Assembly: GCA_032622095.1 (NCBI GenBank)
Contig: CP136061.1
Coordinates: forward strand, 175,915,692-175,979,691
Source: Siphonodentalium dalli
Taxonomy: Eukaryota > Mollusca > Scaphopoda > Gadilida > Siphonodentaliidae
Direction: 5' to 3'
Length of the DNA: 64,000 nucleotides
Shown: positions 11,336 to 23,250 of the stretch, in pieces
Layout: each line of letters opens with the position of its first letter
How positions within the stretch are numbered: position 1 is the first letter of the stretch
The notes under the pieces: generated by a model
What the model saw: the letters and a program-made list of their open reading frames with translations, nothing else
The model's database searches: none
What the model was told of the DNA's origin: nothing
Translations under genes and position numbers: made by a program

Positions 11336-11855
11336 TGTACATAGCGTATTGCTGACAACTTTCCGATAATTTACCCATTTCTTTCAAGAACAAATATGTC
11401 TGTTTTGATAATCGATGAATCGAGCATGCTGTTTTGTTTATTTGTTTCTGTTTCCGGTTGAATGTGTTGTCATTACTTTTGGATTCGTCCACAGATTCCT
11501 TCGTAAGCACATTGTTATTGGGGTGGAAGCTTGTTTAAAAGAATAAAAACTCTACACGATTCAAGTTTTGATTCCAAGTTATTAAATTGTCCATTGAATT
11601 AATTTTGCATATTATTCATACAGCACATATCTCCTAGAAACGCTCAGAAGGAAACATAAAAAGAAATGGTTTCATAAAGGTAGTATCCCTTCAACACTAG
11701 CAATAGACTGTTCCAAAGTGAACGTGATAACACATTCAAATATATATTTGATAAAAATCGAATAAATTACCAAACATGTGAAATAAATGCCATAAGATTA
11801 CGATAATTACTACCAATTGGCTTCAAATAGTTGATTTTCAATCGCAGGTATCTTG

Positions 11856-11935
11856 CTTCAAACAATGTTTGAGAACTATATTGTTCGGCTGATTTTCCCC
11901 ACCTGATTTGCGCTTATTTTTGGCGCCATCAGTAT
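11856..11935 (+). repeat. Dispersed repeat fragment shared with 34070-34155
   Basis: Contains CAATGTTTGAGAACTATATT, then GGCTGATTTTCCCCACCTG and GCGCCATCAGTATCTTGTAA. Nearly the same sequence recurs at 34070-34155 in the same orientation. The family is unknown. Confidence 0.6.
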
Positions 11936-12367
11936 CTTGTAAACAATTCACGCCACCAGGATTTCGATTCATCATTCAAGAATAAATTTGTTCTCAAAAC
12001 TACGGCCAATAAATATAATTTCTCCCGTGTATTTTTTTTATCAACCATAATCAGTGTAAAATTGACAAGGTAATTCTTAAAATGCAGATAACGAAATGCG
12101 CTAAATCATTTTTTTTGAAAATGGCGTGTCTTGCACGTGTTTGCTTCGCCGCCTATACTGACACAAATAACAATTAACACAAGTTTTACGCAGTCAATTC
12201 TTTAATGCTTCACATCACAATTTGGCGAATTTCCTGGAGACTATCTAAGTGATAATGTGCAGTGAATGTGAACATTAGTAATCACACAAGAACAAAATAA
12301 TCAGCGCTGACAAAAATGTTTACCCCTTTGAGAACCTCATATGTATGTTCGTACTTGACCCAGTTAT

Positions 12368-13391
12368 CACCCCCGTGTACGTGGTATCGCCAAAACCGAG
12401 GGTATCGCCAAAACCGAGAATATGGGAAAGTCATTTTCACGTATATGATATGGGGATATGTTTGTTTCTCATCGTAATACAGACATCGAGCATCGTATGT
12501 GTATGTCCACACGAAGCAGGAGTATTTATCCACTAGTTGTCATTTAGTTTTCCCAGATCAGACCATTAAACTTGTTTTGGCAAATTTTTTCAATGGTGTT
12601 TTTGCTTTTGCTCACTCAAATTTTCGAGAACATCCATTCACTAGTATAGTTCCTGGACTCCCACGCTTCCAAAACAAATGCCGGTATATAGTTGAATCTG
12701 TCAATGAAGCATATGATTTGACAGAATTTAAAAAATCCGTGTCGTTCTCAATATCCGCGCGATATGAAGGGACCACTGTCGGTCCAGAAGGATGCTAACG
12801 GCACAGATGAAGATGCGACCAAACGCCGAGCTTCTGTGCAGTACATATCCGTATCACTTAAGGAGTTCTGATGAGTTTTCTAGTGTTTTATGTGTATCTG
12901 AGACTGATCAATTGGACTGCGAATGTCAACTGAAATATGAATCCATAACATATTCGAAATAATGTGTGCATATTATATTATGAATGTATTTCAATTGAAA
13001 TAAATTGAACATCCATCTCGGCATTCATATTTGCGATCTCAATAACGTGAATGAATGATAACGCGATGCCTTGATCACACGCACGTGAATGCTGCCGTTC
13101 GCATGCATGCAGCTAATCGGATATTCGTTTAGTATTAACATTGCTTGGATTTTGTATATAGACCACGCATGCCGGACGACACGCTACAGCGTATTAACGA
13201 TTTGTTATAATCATGTTTATTTTACAGACTTTATGACTCGTTCCCGCTCGAGTAGACCGTTACGCGACAATGAAACCGAATCATCTTATCGAATATACAT
13301 ATATCGTATTGCTCCAAATTATGCAATTCTGGCTTTTTTAAGAGTCATCAGATAAAATTGTAACGATTCTTGTAACATCCGAACATATATC
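12368..13391 (+). repeat. Left arm of a large inverted repeat (about 1.02 kb)
   Basis: This stretch returns as its reverse complement at 14306-15314 with high similarity (estimated by eye at over 90%) and few length changes. The outer edges are CACCCCCGTGTAC on the left and GTACACGGGGGTG on the right. The inner edges meet in CCGAACATATAT and its inverse. It carries the 99-codon frame at 12499-12798. Confidence 0.85.
12499..12893 (+). pseudogene. Frameshifted coding relic in left palindrome arm
   Basis: A 99-codon frame includes HLVFPDQTIKLVLANFF, HSNFREHPFTSIVPGLPRF and YIVESVNEAYDLTEFKKS. Near residue 88 the reading seems to continue in another frame from ATG at 12764 (MKGPLSVQKDANGTDEDATK, then RRASVQYISVSLKEF and a stop). 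The conserved look of both stretches suggests one former protein with a frameshift. The same 99-codon frame is open in the opposite arm. I do not recognise the protein family. It may be a host gene fragment captured by the element. Confidence 0.4.
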
Positions 13392-14305
13392 ATCACAATG
13401 TGTGGCACACGTGTGTGCCTTCTTATCTGGATGTCGATGGGCCTCTGTATTGTGTCTATGTAGCACATGTAGTCAGCTTACCAACCTACAACACCATGTT
13501 TAAACAAAATCAAACCAGACCATGCGGTTTTGATAAATAACGTATCTTCCTCAGATGAAGCTATATATATATATATATCTGGGAAAGTGTCTACTTTGGC
13601 GGTTCTCTTGTGAAATAACGCGTGGCATTTTAAGAAATAAATATTCATATTAAGCCTATGCAGTTATAAGACAAATTTACCATATAACCGGCTGTGCGTT
13701 GTATAATTTGTTTTCAAACTTTCGGTTATAACTGCAGACCATTAATCGAAACAAGAGTCATTTCTGACCTCGTTAAACTAAGAATGATAACGTTAAAATA
13801 TTGAATCTACCAAAACAACAACACGATGACCTCATGTAATAGTTCCCAAGATGATGGAGATTTATGCACAATTTCATTTAGATTGTTGTGTGCAAATCTT
13901 AGCGATATTACTTTTTTTCAAAATAATTGAAAAAGAATAATTCTAGAATTTAACAAGCCGAAAACTAAATCTGCGAACAATACGAATTGAAAGTCATCGT
14001 GACGCTGAACATCCATAACAATTCTGGTTAGAACCATAAACCAAACTCAGGACGGAGACCCTGATAAGATAAGATTCATTTCGGTTAAAAATACATATCA
14101 ATTACAGTATATGCAACCTATACGATAACATAATGAAGTCTTGTGTAAACATTATGCCCACAAAATATGTGGTCCTATGGGCTAAATTAGAAAAGTTATA
14201 AACTATAGTGTAATTTACATGTGCACATAACAATCATGGCAGAATACACATGTTCCACAGTGAAGTGTTTATTATAAATAGCAGTCACTTTGTTGTATAT
14301 TTGTT
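13392..14305. other. Unique spacer of the large palindrome
   Basis: 914 bp between the two inverted arms. Contains a short (TA)n run at 13563-13578. No gene, repeat pair or motif cluster seen. Confidence 0.6.
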
Positions 14306-15314
14306 CATATATGTTCGGATGTTTAGTGTGTTAACATAGAATCGTTTCAATTTTGCATAATTTGGAGCAATATGATATCTATATATATATTCGATAAGAT
14401 GATTCGGTTTCATTGTCGCGTAACTGTCTACTCGAGTGGGAACGAGTCATAAAGTCTGTAAAATAAACATGATTATAACAAATCGTTGATACGCCGCAGC
14501 GTTTCGTCCGGCATGTGTGGTCTATATACAAACCCCAAGCATGTTAATAGTAAACGAATATCCGATTAGCTGCATGCATGCGAACGGCAGCATTCACGTG
14601 CGTGTGATCAAGGCATCGAGTTATCATTCATTCACGTTATTGAGATCGCAAATCTGAATGCTGAGATGGATGTTCAATTAATTTCAATTGAAATACATTC
14701 ATAATATAATATGCACACATTATTTCGAATATGTTATGGATTCATATTTCAGTTGACATTCGCAGTCCAATTGATCAGTCTCAGATACACATAAAACACT
14801 CGAAAACTCATCAGAACTCCTTAGGTGATACGCATATTTACTGCACAGAAGCTCGGCGTTTGGTCGCATCTTCATCTGTGCCGTTAGCATCTTTCTGGGC
14901 CGACAGTGGTCCCTTCATATCGCGCGTATATTGAGAACGACACAGATTTTTTAAATTCTGTCAAATCATATGCTTCATTGACAGATTCAACTATATACCG
15001 GCATTTGTTTTGGAAGCGTGGGAGTCCAGGAACTATACTAGTGAATGGATGTTCTCGAAAATTTGAGTGAGCAAAAGCAAAACCACCATTGAAAAAATTC
15101 GCCAAAAAAAAAATAATGGTCTGATCTGGGAAAACTAAATGACAACTAGTGGATAAATACTCCTGCTTCGTGTGGACATACACATACAATGCTCGATGTC
15201 TGTTTTACAATGAGAAACAAACATATCCCCATATCATATACGTAAAAATGACTTTCCCATATTCTCGATTTTGGCGATACCCTCGGTTTTGGCGATACCA
15301 TGTACACGGGGGTG
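14306..15314 (-). repeat. Right arm of the large inverted repeat
   Basis: Reverse complement partner of 12368-13391. Differences include an A-rich run near 15106-15116 (AAAAAAAAATAAT) where the other arm reads ATTAAACTTGTTT on its own strand. The arms differ by scattered substitutions, so this is not an exact assembly mirror. Confidence 0.85.
14884..15189 (-). pseudogene. Coding relic in right palindrome arm
   Basis: The inverted copy of the relic at 12499-12893. The 101-codon frame keeps NFREHPFTSIVPGLPRF and EAYDLTEFKKSVSFS. The downstream second-frame tail (MKGPLS...) ends early here because CAGTAC of the other arm reads CAGTAA. Shared frame plus one extra stop indicates duplication before further decay. 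Confidence 0.4.
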
Positions 15315-16280
15315 GTTATGATCGATAGATCCCTGCACATTTCGATGCGTCGATCTTGCGCGTCATATATGACATAATATTTATTGGCAAGTCATTTTAA
15401 AACGATGGACTGGGTATTAATATCGCTAAAAGTACGCGCATTTGAGATATCAAACTAAATAAAAGTTAGCAAGACCATCTTTTTGAAAAAAGATGACGAA
15501 ATATAGGGGCCTGCTACAAATAAATCGCATCGAGTTACCTTGACCTTGATGATGCAATCGTGAAATTCGACACTGTCAACATAATTAGGCTATGTTCAAA
15601 TGTAGCCTATTTATAATTAGTAGTAATTACAGAAAACGAAATTAATGTAGAGTATGAAAAGCAGCCGATGCACACATTCAATTGCCAGTTAAATGTTATG
15701 ATTGCTTCGCGTATTTATAACTTTTGCACTGCAGATTTCTATGGAATTTTCCATTCATATTTTCACAGGTCTGTATAGACGCTCTTTATTTACCATATTA
15801 CGATTCATGAACAAACTATGGCATATTACTGCTAAATTGTTAATGCTAAACCTTTACATGTACAACATGACACGCCCCATATGTCATGTTACGAATCTCT
15901 ATATACTCTTGACTAAAGGGTAGATAACCGAGTAGATATTCATGGCGTGCATGACAGCAAAATTTCATGGTTATAGTTTAACCCACTGTGGAGTTATATT
16001 TTTCTTTCTACTGCTGTCTACTGGCTAGTTTTGTTGTTTTCGATCCATGCATGTGCTGGTAAACAAAAATGCAATTGCGTTATAAAGCACATCGAATGCT
16101 GTCGCACATTGCAATAAATTTCGCCTAGAGGCTATTTTTTTCGGAATATATACGTACAGTACCGATATTTTTTTTAAGCTGGAGTCCCATGTTTGAAATT
16201 GTTTTATTTTAAAATCCGTTCACTGTGTGAAATGTGATAATAATTTGTCTTCTTCAAGACATACTCAAACTGCAATGCCA

Positions 16281-16350
16281 CGTGTGTTGTTCCCAGAAAC
16301 GTAATTATCGATGACCCTAATTCCTGGAATCGGGCTAAAAATAGAACATA
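16281..16350 (+). repeat. 70-bp dispersed block shared with 54347-54415
   Basis: TTCCCAGAAACGTAAT, a variable middle, then AATTCCTGGAATCGGGCTAA and ATAGAAC. The reverse complement occurs at 54347-54415 with roughly 85% identity by eye. No terminal structure. Could be a SINE core or an old MITE end. Confidence 0.55.
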
Positions 16351-16579
16351 CGACATCTCATGTTAAGACTGCACTCGATTGCATGTGCATGCATTAATTG
16401 TGTCGTCGGCGATTCGCTAATAGATACAAATCGTTTACATAAATTTGCTATAATATATTTATATCTTTATTTCCACCACATTTAAAAGTCAGATGTATTT
16501 ATACATATTACAAACACAAGCTTTGAGATAGTATACAACTGCATACATATTTGGGTATGCTCCCTGCGAATTGATTTTG

Positions 16580-16975
16580 AAGATTTCCCGATGGGTGGGT
16601 GTATTGTCCGGGTAAAATACCGATATTGTACGTACGTAGCACCTACTGATAACCACAGTATAACATATAATAGTTCTATGACACGTGTCCCCCCAGCTGA
16701 TACTGTAAAACTTTATGATACTAACGATTTCTCATATTAGGAAACTATTAAATCAATAATATAAAAGATAGGCCTATAAAACATAAAATCCCGATAAAAG
16801 TCCTGAGTAATTGGGATACAGAAACTTTCCAAACAACATGCGCGTTGTTTTCGGAATATGATACTCCGAAATGAAAGTAAACTCCGATAGGATCCCGATA
16901 GACTATGTTAATATTCCGATAATTTCCCGAAAAACGTTGCGTCATTTCCCGATAATTTCCGGATAACTGCATATA
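16580..16975 (+). repeat. Right cluster of CCCGATAA motifs
   Basis: Repeated variants of TTCCCGATAA/TTCCCGAAAAA and GGATCCCGATAG, densest at 16910-16970, immediately inside the right terminal inverted repeat of the 11137-17000 element. Confidence 0.65.
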
Positions 16976-17000
16976 TATGTAGTTTTGAGATGACCCCTTA

Positions 17001-19857
17001 TCTGTGTATCATCTTTGTGAAAATAATTTGAATAATATGATCAAATAGTGAAATACAGTTCTATATACTAAATGGCTTCTTCAATTCATTGAGTTGAAAA
17101 AGTAAACACTGGAATGTTATTATGCTAAATAATATAATACCTGTGTTTAGGGTAACACTGTATGGTTTCCAAAGTTAAATGATCCAGGAATATTTTGCCA
17201 ACATCTAGAACTAATCTTTCTCGAAAATCACCCATCACTGCATGACAGAGGGCGCCATTCAAAATGGCCTCGAATCCCACGTTTTCTAACGTTAAAATGC
17301 TTACTTTTATATCATTTTATAGCAATGTATGCATTAATTTAATGCTGGTCAGACTATTTGTCATGACATAATTCTCCATTTGACAACTCATAATATATGG
17401 GTGATCATCCGTGGTCTATAAATCTTCCAAAAATTTTGGGTAGATACATGTACCACCAAATTGCGACCGGTTGACATGGCAACCGATTTTCGGAAAATTA
17501 TGTGTTTGGGGGCTGTAATTTCGTATATGAGATCTTTGCATGCGACATTTTGAATCAAATGTAATTAATTTCCAAAAAATATGATCCAGGAATATACTTA
17601 AATTGCTCTCGTTTCTTTTTCCTTCCGCTGAAGGGGTCAAGATTCACCTGCCATGGTGATTACCAACCGAATACTTGTCTATGCATCTACGGCTTTATAA
17701 AAATAGGCTACTGGGCGCCGACATTTTGGAACAATGACGTCACGAATCACGTCACGCGACCCCCACATGACGCCAAAAATAGGTTACATCTTCTTGGACC
17801 CCTCACTGAGTGATCGGCCTATATTGAATACATGCTACTATGTGCAAAAAAATTAATTATAAAAGATTCATGCGATGATAACAAGTGCATGAAGTGGGAA
17901 ACGGATATATCCGTGTTTCCAGTCCATGTACCCAAGCTGGGAAACCCAGAACAAAAAACTTGCTCTCCAACCCCCACCCCACCCCATAGAACAGAATGAC
18001 AGAAATAATGTTGAGCAAAATTCAAATAAAATGAAATGACTTCATCCAGCATTATTCATTTTGTTAATACTAGCAGATGGTGGACATAACAACATATAAT
18101 ATAAGAGCGGAATCTATACTAATAGGCAGCCATGACCTGGAGACAGGGGGTATCTCACATCCTATAAACTTTGGTAACAATTCTCAAATGTTGGAAATGT
18201 ATTACTTATAAACACAGCATTAGTTGGAAATTTCACACCAACAATAGGGTGAAATTGTTCTTATAGATTTATTTTCCAACAATTCATATTAAGGAATTTG
18301 TTTAGAACAACATTTACTTATTTTTCTACTATTGGTAAAAAAAATTTCTGTAATGGCCATTTGTTGGAATTTTCCTACCTTGGGGGGGGGGGGGGTGGCA
18401 TGAGGTTGGAAATTCACCACACTTGGAAAGCTTGTGTGCTATAGTCCCCCTCCCCGTGGACATGCAGTCATTAAATCAAGGGGTGGTGGTAGGTGACCTA
18501 ATGGCTGGAAAATGTACATATGGGTAAGTTGACATTGCAAATCTTATTAGATAGGTCCTAAAATGGTACTACTAAATTAATTTATAATTTTTTTGTTGGC
18601 TATTGGCGATCAAACGGCTAGACCATCAGAGCTAAACACAGATGTCTATTAACCAGGGAGTGTCATGGGATAGGTGCAGTTTACCTCAGATGTCTTTAAG
18701 GGGCACTGATTATTAATTAATATATAAAGATAATTTCTGATCAGCTTAGACTATATATAGGACAATTGGTGCACATGGCCACCTGGTCAGGTGAATAGCT
18801 TGAGATTGGAGCCATCTGAAAACAGCAAAATCCTGGCATCTAGACCAGGTTGATGTGAAATTTCTCACTACTATTATGTCAGGTATGAAATTTCCCCACT
18901 ACTGAACATTTGTAAACAAAGTTACCTGTCACCATGTCCCTGTAAATGGACAATGAAGAGCGTTTATTATCAGCTCAGAAGATATGTGGGCAAATTTGGC
19001 TTATTGAGTTAATTTGACGCAGGGAGTGTAATGGGATGGTTGACTTTAATAAGATGACTTTAATAAAGAGACACTAATAATTAGCAATAAGGAGCGTTTG
19101 TTATCAACTAATAGATAGAGGTAACATAATTCGGAGAGTTCCATGAAATAGGTGATGTTTTCCTCAGGTGACTAATAACTAATTTAAATAACTTGAAGGG
19201 GCACTAATAATTTACTTATTCTTTATCCGAGCAATACCGGGTACCTCATCTAGTAATTCATTATTCATTGGTGGGAAATGTTCAGATAATAAGTTCAGGT
19301 TTCTCTCAAGCAACTCATAGCGCTTAATCGCAATTAATTGCACTTAAGCGCAATTCATTTCAATTATGCGCAAATGCCATATGATTGCTTCAGCGCGATA
19401 TATGGTATATGCGCTTAAGCGCAATTCATTATTAAATGTGAATTTGACCTCCCATACAGTAAATTTTTTGTCTATATATATGAACGAGTAGGGTCTGTCT
19501 GCATGTCTTCTGTCCGCTTAAATTTGAATATATACGCGACCATTTGCGTTAAAAACTTCCCAACCAAATTATCCAGTGTGTGAATCAATGTGGAAACAAT
19601 TAAGTATGGCGCGATTTGAATACAACAGGACAAAAATCACGTGCCTATATATTTACAAAAGTAACTTGCATCTGGTTCCACATTCAGTTGTACGCTATAG
19701 ATTGGAATTTTACCCGCTATATACATGTAGGAAACACAACACTTCTACATTAATGGACAGCCAAGGTGGGATTAAGAATACAACAACTCGAAAGAACACT
19801 GGAGTTTTCCAGATGATGTTTCTATTCTCTATATCAACCGAGAGTACCAATATTTCG
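17001..19857. other. No gene; low-complexity and diverged tandem repeats
   Basis: Holds a G-run (18381-18394) and three diverged copies of a block with GGGAGTGTAATGGGATAGG, TTACCTCAGGTG and GGGGCACTAATAATTA spread over 18650-19220. A local inverted structure of GCGCTTAAGCGCAATT-type words lies at 19318-19440. A - strand frame at 17819-18052 has no support. Confidence 0.5.
19318..19440. repeat. Small inverted repeat of TTAAGCGCAATT words
   Basis: TGCGCAAATGCCATAT (about 19367-19382) and its imperfect inverse ATATATGGTATATGCGC flank a 14-nt loop. CTTAAGCGCAATTCATT occurs on both sides (19342, 19423). Confidence 0.55.
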
Positions 19858-19858
19858 T

Positions 19859-19875
19859 ATAGTATTGTATAGTAT
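19859..19875 (+). repeat. 17-bp direct repeat flanking the long-TIR element, left copy
   Basis: ATAGTATTGTATAGTAT occurs here and, in the same orientation and without mismatch, at 25722-25738 on the other side of the element. It may be an unusually long target duplication or a pre-existing repeat. Confidence 0.7.
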
Positions 19876-21869
19876 ATAGTAGAGGCTCTTGTGTCCATGT
19901 TTTGGCTCCCGTGTGCATTTTGTGAAGAAATATAGCCACTATGCTCATGATGTTGCTTGATATCTCGGGCGCCAGAAAACAAATGTTAGACACCTGGTGG
20001 TCGCGACTGGGTGGATTTATGACGTCATCAAGATGGCCGCCATACACAATTTCAGAGTAGGCACTGAATCAGTTTGATTAATAGCTAGTAGTGAATTTAT
20101 GGTAGGAAATATAATATTTCTCTACTGTTGTGATACTATGATAACAGGCTTCACTTTGACAGAAAAATTGACCACATTTAACAAAGATGGCCGCCAAAAT
20201 GGCGACCGAAGTTCGGGAAAATGTTGAATTTTCAAACATGTCTCTTAAAACATTCACGGTTGTTTGAAATCGGTGGCTAATAGCAACTTAATTTTAAATA
20301 CATTTGAATACCTAACCATTTGAACATGATAATATGTCATAATTTGGATCTTATTCCTGCAAAATGTCGTCAAAATGTGAATTCATAAATATGCTATGAA
20401 ATTTTACCAAATATATCGATTTTGTAATTCGAGCCAAGTGTTAGCCAGAAAATAGCTGAATTTTATGACAATCATTTGCAACAGGTTTAAACATATAGAT
20501 TGCCATATAATTACAACCAAAAAAGTGCATATGTATTCAAGATGGCGACCAAAATGGTTGCCAAAATTGATAAATCACTAAAATTTGTCAAATTTTCTTT
20601 GATATCACTCCTAATGTGCGATTTAGTGAATATAGGTGAATATATTTGCTCCGTGTTGGCGTAATAACATGGAGATATGAAACAATATGAATAGTTTGTG
20701 AACAATGGCTGTTTATTCTCAAGAATTCGAGAGAATGAAACGACGAAAATGAGATGAAATCATCAAAATGGCAACCATGAACAATTTCAGAGTTGGCATT
20801 GAGTCTGGGAGGAAAATTTAGATAGTGAAATGATTATGTTTCGCGACCAATAATACCATTGGATCACACTTCCTCTTGACGGTGCAATTTGGACCTCAAA
20901 ATCCAAGATGGCTACCAAAACGGCGACCGAAATTCTAATAATTGATGATTTTTCACACTCGCCTCTTAAATTATTCACAGCGGTTTGAAATCCGTGGCTA
21001 CTAGCAACCTTATTTTTGAATAAATTATATTATCAAATCATTCGACAACCATGAAATGTTAAATTAACATATTATTATACATATGAATCTAAATTCAGGA
21101 GAAATCATCCAAATTTGCTAGTTTTCATTGATAACGCTCCTAAGGTGGGTTTCAGTGACTACTGGTAAACACATTTGTTCCCCTGTTGACGAAAGTGCCA
21201 GGAATGCTGATACAATCTGATACAATATGAATATTTTGCGAACAGTAGCTGCTTATATCCGAGATTTCATGAGAATGGAAACAGAAACCATGAAAAGTAG
21301 ATAAATTCATCTGATGTTGACCTATTTGAAAATATCCAAATCTGAATATATGCTGATTACATCCATCATTACATGTGCATCGGAAATGTCCTGACTGGGT
21401 GACTCGACTGGAGAAAAATCCCTACCTCAACAATAAGGCTGTCGGTATTGAGCAATACTTTAATTACTTCCCCTTGATATCGCCCCCCCCCCCCTTATGG
21501 GGTTTGGATAAGAATTTTTCACTTGACTCCTGTATTGCTCATGTAATGCCATCATACTAAGTCGATTCTACCGAAATTCAGCTGCTCACGGAAATTAATT
21601 GAATGGACATCACACAATGCAGTACCCAAAAACAGTAGCGGCACATGATATAATGCGTTGACATTACAGACATCTTCCATGTTAACAAGCTTAATAATTA
21701 GTGTATACTAAGTCCAAATATAAGAATAGGAGCTAATATTTGTGTGATTCGTTCTTATTAATATACATGTACGAAAACACAGGGTATACTTTTGTGAAAC
21801 TGAGAAAATTTACAATTGCTCGTCCTTGAATAACATCTAGTTCAAATTGTATGTGCTTCAGGGGATTAT

Positions 21870-22598
21870 ATGACAGTAATTGCTTTGTCGCAGACTACCA
21901 AACGAGAGCGTTCAGATGTGAGCTCTATGTGTCTTCTGCGAAGAAGAATCGCATTGGCGGATTTCTACCAGACTTCTGCTTATTACATGCGATCTATAGC
22001 GACTAGAGATAAATTGTGTTCAGGTTCGTACCAAAACAGAAACTGCTGTGGAGCTCTGGACAACTCATAGGCCAACTCACTGACCCCACACCCAAGATTT
22101 GCGAAAGCGTGGCTGATGTTGATCGAGCTAGGATAGGAAGATAGCCTCATATAATGAGTTCAATTGGTATACATGTGTATTTGAGTTCCACAGAGATAGT
22201 TTTCTGGACATCGCATATACTGCAAGTTCGTTCCGTGTATGATCCCCATCTTCCTGTGCAGAACTTATGCACTCATTAAGTTTATATTAGATACACACAT
22301 GTCATATTTGTCACATGTGTTATCGAAGTTCTTTCATGCTTGCATTATGCGGTCTCATCAAAATGTCATACAAGAAACATATTCACACCAAATGTTCTCT
22401 TTAAATGCCTGCATTTCTGTAATTGTATCGGCTATCGGCAATGTTCTAGATAAAATTGATAATAATTTCTCGCACCAATGCACAGTTCGACTTGGCTGTA
22501 GAGGGAATTCAACTCACCGACATGTTGAGGTACATGTATTATTATTGGGTGGAAAGTTTGTAGTATTCTTTCCAGATGTTTTATACAGGAACATTTGA
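21870..22598 (+). other. Central open frames of the foldback-like element, unassigned
   Basis: Frames of 66 codons (21870-22070) and 119 codons (22239-22598) lie in the non-repeated centre. The second has hydrophobic stretches (NACISVIVSAIGNVLD, VHVLLLGGKFVVFFPDVLY). Neither matches a transposase I know. They may be decayed pieces of the element's own gene. Confidence 0.25.
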
Positions 22599-22750
22599 TA
22601 TCCCACTACAATGAAATCAGGTCTGCAGAAAACTCAGGTCGATAAACGTTAAAATCTTATACCTTCCTGAGCAATAGTTGAAGTCAATTTCAGTTATGGA
22701 CTCTTCAAATGGCTAACAATCCACAATCTCTTCTCTCAATTCAAGCATAA

Positions 22751-23250
22751 CATTGTTATCTATTACTTCCAACTTTTGCGCAGTATCTATATTCCAAGCT
22801 TGTAATTGGCCTTCTTGTGGATCCGACTATTATGGTTGTACGGTTTGCCAGCAAATTCTATGAACTACATTTATTCGATGGACAATTAAAGGATTTCGTT
22901 CGAGATTGCGGGGTTTCTGTGATTCGAAGATCTTTACTTTCTGTGAACTAACAGTTGATTTATAATGCTAATGAATGTCCCCATGTGGATGTTTTGCAAG
23001 AAATCTTAATAAACGTTCCATTAAATGATCTTGATGACCCGTCACTGTATTCATTACTTCGATGCACCATCATATGGCATGGACCAAAGATGAGCTTCTG
23101 GTGTTTCGGTGAGGTATTTCATCACTAAATATCCAGGCACTAGGCATAGGCATTTTGATTTCAGGATATTTTTTCGTTGACAACCAGGAAGAAGTTGAGG
23201 AGCCGTTATTGTCACTTGCTGGACTCGACATGGAGAATGACAAAACTTAG
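22751..23250 (+). pseudogene. Decayed coding region inside the foldback-like element
   Basis: From 22751 a frame reads SKLVIGLLVDPTIMVVRFAS, KFYELHLFDGQLKDFVRD and, after a single TAA at 22949, NECPHVDVLQEILINVPL and LYSLLRCTIIWHGPKM, to a stop at 23126. From 23164 another frame reads GYFFVDNQEEVEEPLLSLAG and ends at TAG 23248. Either a frameshift or a 51-nt GT-AG intron (about 23113-23163) could join them; the intron would lead into a different frame open to about 23333. The composition looks coding, but the family is unknown. Confidence 0.35.

Larger units (their letters stand above)
11137..17000. mobile_element. 5.9-kb element with terminal inverted repeats and CCCGATAA motif clusters
   Basis: The left end TAGGGATCATCTCAAAACTA and the right end, inverted (TAAGGGGTCATCTCAAAACTA), match over about 21 bp. 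Just inside both ends lie clusters of TTCCCGATAA-type motifs (11160-11335; 16580-16975), reading in the same direction on the + strand at both ends. TAGGG termini suggest hAT, but the 8 bp flanking each side agree only in TATC, so the target duplication is decayed or absent. The interior contains a 1-kb inverted repeat and no recognisable transposase. The termini resemble those of the 12.4-kb element at 34770-47197. Confidence 0.6.
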
